14,315 nt of DNA from Methanothrix sp. (GTDB lineage Archaea; Halobacteriota; Methanosarcinia; Methanotrichales; Methanotrichaceae). Position numbers and translations under genes: made by a program. This document shows, in pieces, positions 11,608-14,315 of the stretch (position 1 is the stretch's first letter; each line of letters opens with the position of its first letter). The notes beneath the pieces are model-generated. The model was not told where the DNA came from. It saw nothing but the letters and a program-made list of their open reading frames with translations, and made no database searches. The stretch lies in contig WOYM01000022.1 of NCBI GenBank assembly GCA_011620785.1, positions 12,003-26,317 on the forward strand, written 5' to 3'.

Positions 11608-14091
11608 ATGGCTGAAGAAAGAAGAACTGAGCTGAAGGTGGAAGGAATGATGTGCGCCGCCTGCACATCAGCCATTGAAAAAGCCCTCCAGAACCTGGAT
11701 GGTGTCTCCTGGGTTCAGGTCAATCTGGGAGGAGAGACGGCGACGGTAAAGTATGATCCCAGTAAACTCAAGCTCGTTGATATCGAAAAAACAATTCGAG
11801 ATCTAGGTTACGATGTTATCGATCAGCAGACTGTGCTCAAGATAGGGGGCATGGCCTGTGCCATGTGCGTGGGAGCCATAGAAGCGGCCCTGGGAAAGCT
11901 GGATGGCGTGGTTGAGGTGCAGGTAAACCTGGCGGCAGAGAAGGCCTACGTTACCTACAATCCCGGGACGGTAGGCCTGGAGGATATGAAGAAGGCCATC
12001 CTCGACTCTGGCTACCAGTTCATAGGAGTTGCCGGAGAGGAGACGGAAGAGGCAGCGGAAAAGGAAAGGGAGCTGCGAGAGAAGGACCTTTCTGATAAGA
12101 AGCGGCGGATCATCATCGGCTTCGCAGCCAGCATTCTTCTCATGGCCATGATGTACATTCCTCTCCACCAGATCATTCCCACAAGTATCCACACTGCAGT
12201 CCCAAACTTCATGAACTTGCTCATGCTGGTGGTATCTCTTCCCGTCTTCGTCTATGTCAGCCATCCCATTTTCAAGGCGGCCACTAGAGCTTTGAGAAAC
12301 AGGACACTGGATATGGATGTCATGTACGGCATGGGCATTGGCGTGGCTTATGCCTCCAGCATCCTGGGGACCTTTGGGATCGTTCTCACCCCGGATTTCA
12401 TGTTCTATGAGACGGCGGTGATGCTCGCCACCTTCCTGACACTGGGCCGCTACCTGGAGGCCAACGCCAAAGGGCGCACATCCGAGGCCATCCGGAAGCT
12501 GGTTGGGCTGCAGCCAAGACAGGCCACTGTCTTAAGAGATGGACGGCAGATCGAGGTGGCCGCAGAAGAGGTTATGGTTGACGATCTCGTCCTGGTCAAG
12601 CCAGGGGAGAAGGTTCCGGCAGACGGCCTGGTGGTAGAAGGAGAAAGCTATGTGGATGAGTCCATGATCACCGGAGAGCCAGTCCCCGCTTTCAAGGCCA
12701 TCGGCGAGAAGGTGGTGGGTGGGACCATGAACAAGAATGGTTCATTGACCTTCAAGGCCACCAGGGTGGGAAAGGATACCGTCCTGGCGGGGATCATAGC
12801 ATTGGTCCAGGAGGCGCAGGGCTCAAAGCCCGCTATGCAGAGGATTGCAGACCGGATAGTGGCCTACTTCATTCCCATCATTCTGGCAATCGCTGCTGTT
12901 GCATTTGTCTATTGGTATTTCGTAGCCCACAATACCCTTCTCTTCTCTTTAACCGCACTCATATCCGTCCTGGTGGTGGCCTGTCCCTGTGCCCTGGGGC
13001 TGGCCTCGCCCACTGCCATAACCGTGGGCATTGGAAGAGGAGCGGAATTGGGTATTCTGGTCAAGAGCGGCGAGGCTTTAGAGGCGGCGGAGAGGCTCGA
13101 TGTGGTGGCCTTTGACAAGACCGGGACACTGACCATTGGCCGGCCGGATGTGGTCGACCTTTTCGCCTGGGGGGTGGATGAGAAAGAGCTCCTGCGCCAG
13201 GCGGCGTCGGCGGAAAAATCTTCCGAGCATCCACTGGCCGAAGCAGTGGTGCGCCGGGCGGTGGGGGAAGGGGTTGATCTCGTTGCTGCAGAGCAGTTCG
13301 AGGCCTTTCCCGGAAAGGGGGTGGTTGCCCGCATTGACGGAAAGAGCGTGGTCGCAGGAAACAGGATTCTCTTTGGGGAGATGAATATCGCTATGCCTGA
13401 CGATCTCCTCGGTAAGGCCTCCAGCTTCGAGGAGGAGGGAATGACGGCCATGATGGTGGCTGTGGACGGAAAGGCGGCGGGAGTTTTAGCCATATCCGAC
13501 AGGCTCAAGGATTCGGCTGCTTCTGCGGTCGAAGAGCTGAAAAAGATGAATCTTGATGTGGTGATGATCACCGGCGACAATCCTCGCAGCGCAAGCAGAG
13601 TGGCGGAGAAGATAGGCATTCAGAAAACGCTTTCGGAGGTTCTGCCCGAGGAGAAGGCCCATGAGGTCAGAAGGCTGAAGGAGGCGGGGAGCCGGGTGGG
13701 CTTTGTGGGGGATGGCATCAATGATGCTCCCGCTCTTGCGGAAGCGGATGTGGGGATTGCCATTGGAAGCGGCACGGATGTGGCAATTGAGACCGGGGAT
13801 ATCGTCTTGATGAAAGACGACCTTATGGATGCGGTGGCTGCCATTCAGCTCAGCCGCAAGGTCATCTCCAGGATCAAGCTGAACATCTTCTGGGCCTTCG
13901 CCTATAATGCCCTGCTGGTTCCTGTGGCTGCAGGGGTTCTCTATCCGCTCTATGGCATCACCTTCCGGCCGGAGCTGGCAGGCCTTGCCATGGCCCTGAG
14001 CTCTGTGACCGTGGTCACCCTCTCTCTGCTGCTCAAGAGATATATACCACCGGCGACAAAGAAGAAGAGCAGTAAGGGGATTGGAGGCTGA
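11608..14091 (+). CDS. copA: Cu+-exporting P1B-type ATPase
   Basis: An 827-residue heavy-metal ATPase. Two N-terminal metal-binding HMA domains carry C16-A-A-C19 and C84-A-M-C87. Eight membrane segments follow, with the actuator motif TGEP (355-358), the transport motif C459-P-C461, the phosphorylation site D503 in DKTGTLT, the H541-P pair of the nucleotide domain and GDGINDAP (701-708). Transmembrane residues Y766-N767 and M795..S798-S799 complete the Cu+ (P1B-1) signature, so it should export Cu+ across the cell membrane. The length is full and no defect is seen. ATG 11608 follows a G-rich ribosome site (GGGGGG). The 48-nt gap from the reductase gene contains GTTTAAAG, a possible internal promoter. 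It is followed at once by a YHS protein. Confidence 0.96.
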   Translation: MAEERRTELKVEGMMCAACTSAIEKALQNLDGVSWVQVNLGGETATVKYDPSKLKLVDIEKTIRDLGYDVIDQQTVLKIGGMACAMCVGAIEAALGKLDGVVEVQVNLAAEKAYVTYNPGTVGLEDMKKAILDSGYQFIGVAGEETEEAAEKERELREKDLSDKKRRIIIGFAASILLMAMMYIPLHQIIPTSIHTAVPNFMNLLMLVVSLPVFVYVSHPIFKAATRALRNRTLDMDVMYGMGIGVAYASSILGTFGIVLTPDFMFYETAVMLATFLTLGRYLEANAKGRTSEAIRKLVGLQPRQATVLRDGRQIEVAAEEVMVDDLVLVKPGEKVPADGLVVEGESYVDESMITGEPVPAFKAIGEKVVGGTMNKNGSLTFKATRVGKDTVLAGIIALVQEAQGSKPAMQRIADRIVAYFIPIILAIAAVAFVYWYFVAHNTLLFSLTALISVLVVACPCALGLASPTAITVGIGRGAELGILVKSGEALEAAERLDVVAFDKTGTLTIGRPDVVDLFAWGVDEKELLRQAASAEKSSEHPLAEAVVRRAVGEGVDLVAAEQFEAFPGKGVVARIDGKSVVAGNRILFGEMNIAMPDDLLGKASSFEEEGMTAMMVAVDGKAAGVLAISDRLKDSAASAVEELKKMNLDVVMITGDNPRSASRVAEKIGIQKTLSEVLPEEKAHEVRRLKEAGSRVGFVGDGINDAPALAEADVGIAIGSGTDVAIETGDIVLMKDDLMDAVAAIQLSRKVISRIKLNIFWAFAYNALLVPVAAGVLYPLYGITFRPELAGLAMALSSVTVVTLSLLLKRYIPPATKKKSSKGIGG

Positions 14092-14095
14092 AATA

Positions 14096-14275
14096 ATGGC
14101 AATAGATCCAATATGCAAGATGACGGTGGACGAGAAGACGGCGAAGCTGGTGAGCGAGTACAAGGGCAAGAAGTACTACTTTTGCGCTCCGGGGTGCAAG
14201 AAGGCTTTTGATCAGAATCCGGAGACGTATCTGGGCGAAGAGACCGGCAAGGGTGGAGGCGGCGGGATTAGGTGA
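14096..14275 (+). CDS. Small YHS-domain protein, likely metal-binding
   Basis: A 59-residue protein that is essentially one YHS domain: DPICKMTV (C7), KYYFCAPGCKKAF (C30, C34) and NPETYLG, ending in a glycine-rich tail. YHS proteins next to copper ATPases are thought to bind or hand over metal in the cytoplasm; direct function here is inference. The start is ATG 14096, preceded by GGAGG (14083-14087) 8 nt upstream, inside the end of copA, whose stop is 4 nt before. An in-frame TTG at 14081 would add five residues but overlaps that ribosome site and is unlikely. Confidence 0.88.
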   Translation: MAIDPICKMTVDEKTAKLVSEYKGKKYYFCAPGCKKAFDQNPETYLGEETGKGGGGGIR

Positions 14276-14290
14276 AGCGTCTCAGATGCA

Positions 14291-14305
14291 TTATTTTTTG
14301 ATTTT
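14291..14305 (+). terminator. T-rich terminator after YHS gene
   Basis: TTATTTTTTGATTTTC begins 16 nt after the YHS stop, with runs of six and four T. It fits an archaeal U-rich terminator at the end of the glutaredoxin-copper gene run. Confidence 0.5.
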
Positions 14306-14315
14306 CTGACCGTCT

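Noticed and set aside
11803..12264. 153-codon minus-strand open frame
   Set aside because: Antisense to the second HMA domain and first membrane segments of CopA; no homology signal seen.
12909..13619. 236-codon minus-strand open frame inside the copper ATPase gene
   Set aside because: Lies wholly antisense to copA, is Ser/Thr/Ala/Pro-rich in the way shadow frames are, and lacks any recognisable motif; copA motifs are intact on the plus strand.
13486..14169. 227-codon minus-strand open frame across the copA end and YHS gene
   Set aside because: Antisense to two well-supported genes and rich in His/Arg/Gln with no domain.
14292..14315. Start of another gene after YHS
   Set aside because: Only 40 nt remain and they are T-rich; no start codon with ribosome site is visible before the window ends.

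Overview
The window looks like the chromosome of a methanogenic archaeon, most likely a Methanothrix/Methanosaeta-type member of the Methanosarcinales; that placement is inference from gene content and was not searched. The evidence is an archaeal Nre-family DNA repair protein with a C-terminal PCNA-binding motif, a ferredoxin:disulfide reductase fused to a rubredoxin, an AglD-type flippase-like membrane protein, and HtpX next to PspAB. Archaeal TATA-like boxes lie about 25 nt before several start codons, some apparently giving leaderless messages, and GGAGGTGATC-type ribosome sites occur elsewhere.

Layout. 1-343 is the frameshifted remains of an undecaprenyl-diphosphatase (UppP/BacA-like) gene, followed by a plus-strand flippase-like membrane protein (368-1273). 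A hairpin separates it from the convergent minus-strand pair htpX-pspAB (2908-1461). From a shared divergent promoter region, a plus-strand FKBP peptidyl-prolyl isomerase is read (3052-3504). It meets, across a strong hairpin, a long minus-strand block. In transcription order that block is: an Nre DNA repair protein and a protein with a nucleoside-deoxyribosyltransferase/TIR-like C-terminal domain (9543-7452); myo-inositol-1-phosphate synthase and a cupin (7303-5798); a radical SAM DNA modification/repair candidate coupled by ATGA overlap to its DUF4130 partner (5731-3915); and an orphan proprotein-convertase P domain (3853-3590). The right third is all plus strand: a secreted tyrosine-rich protein (9682-10440), a 307-base regulatory gap with tandem repeats, then a compact gene run of glutaredoxin, ferredoxin:disulfide reductase-rubredoxin, Cu+ P-type ATPase and YHS protein (10748-14275).

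How the genes fit together. The last run reads as a copper/thiol-redox unit: low-potential electrons enter through the [4Fe-4S] disulfide reductase, can pass to the glutaredoxin, and the adjacent CopA exports Cu+ with a small YHS protein as possible metal carrier. The middle contains two DNA-maintenance pairs (Nre + NDT/TIR-like; radical SAM + DUF4130). htpX-pspAB is a membrane-quality-control pair without PspA in view. The inositol synthase would feed inositol lipids or compatible solutes. I see no tRNA, rRNA, CRISPR array, transposase or integrase. The most novel-looking elements are the Nre-linked NDT/TIR-like protein with the usual family glutamate replaced by alanine, the coupled redox-copper unit with its repeat-bearing promoter region, and the tyrosine-rich secreted protein.

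Five genes (FKBP, cupin, inositol synthase, DUF4130, YHS) have a longest-ORF start upstream of the likely real one. In three of these the false start codon lies inside or beside the ribosome binding site. Shorter starts are given here.
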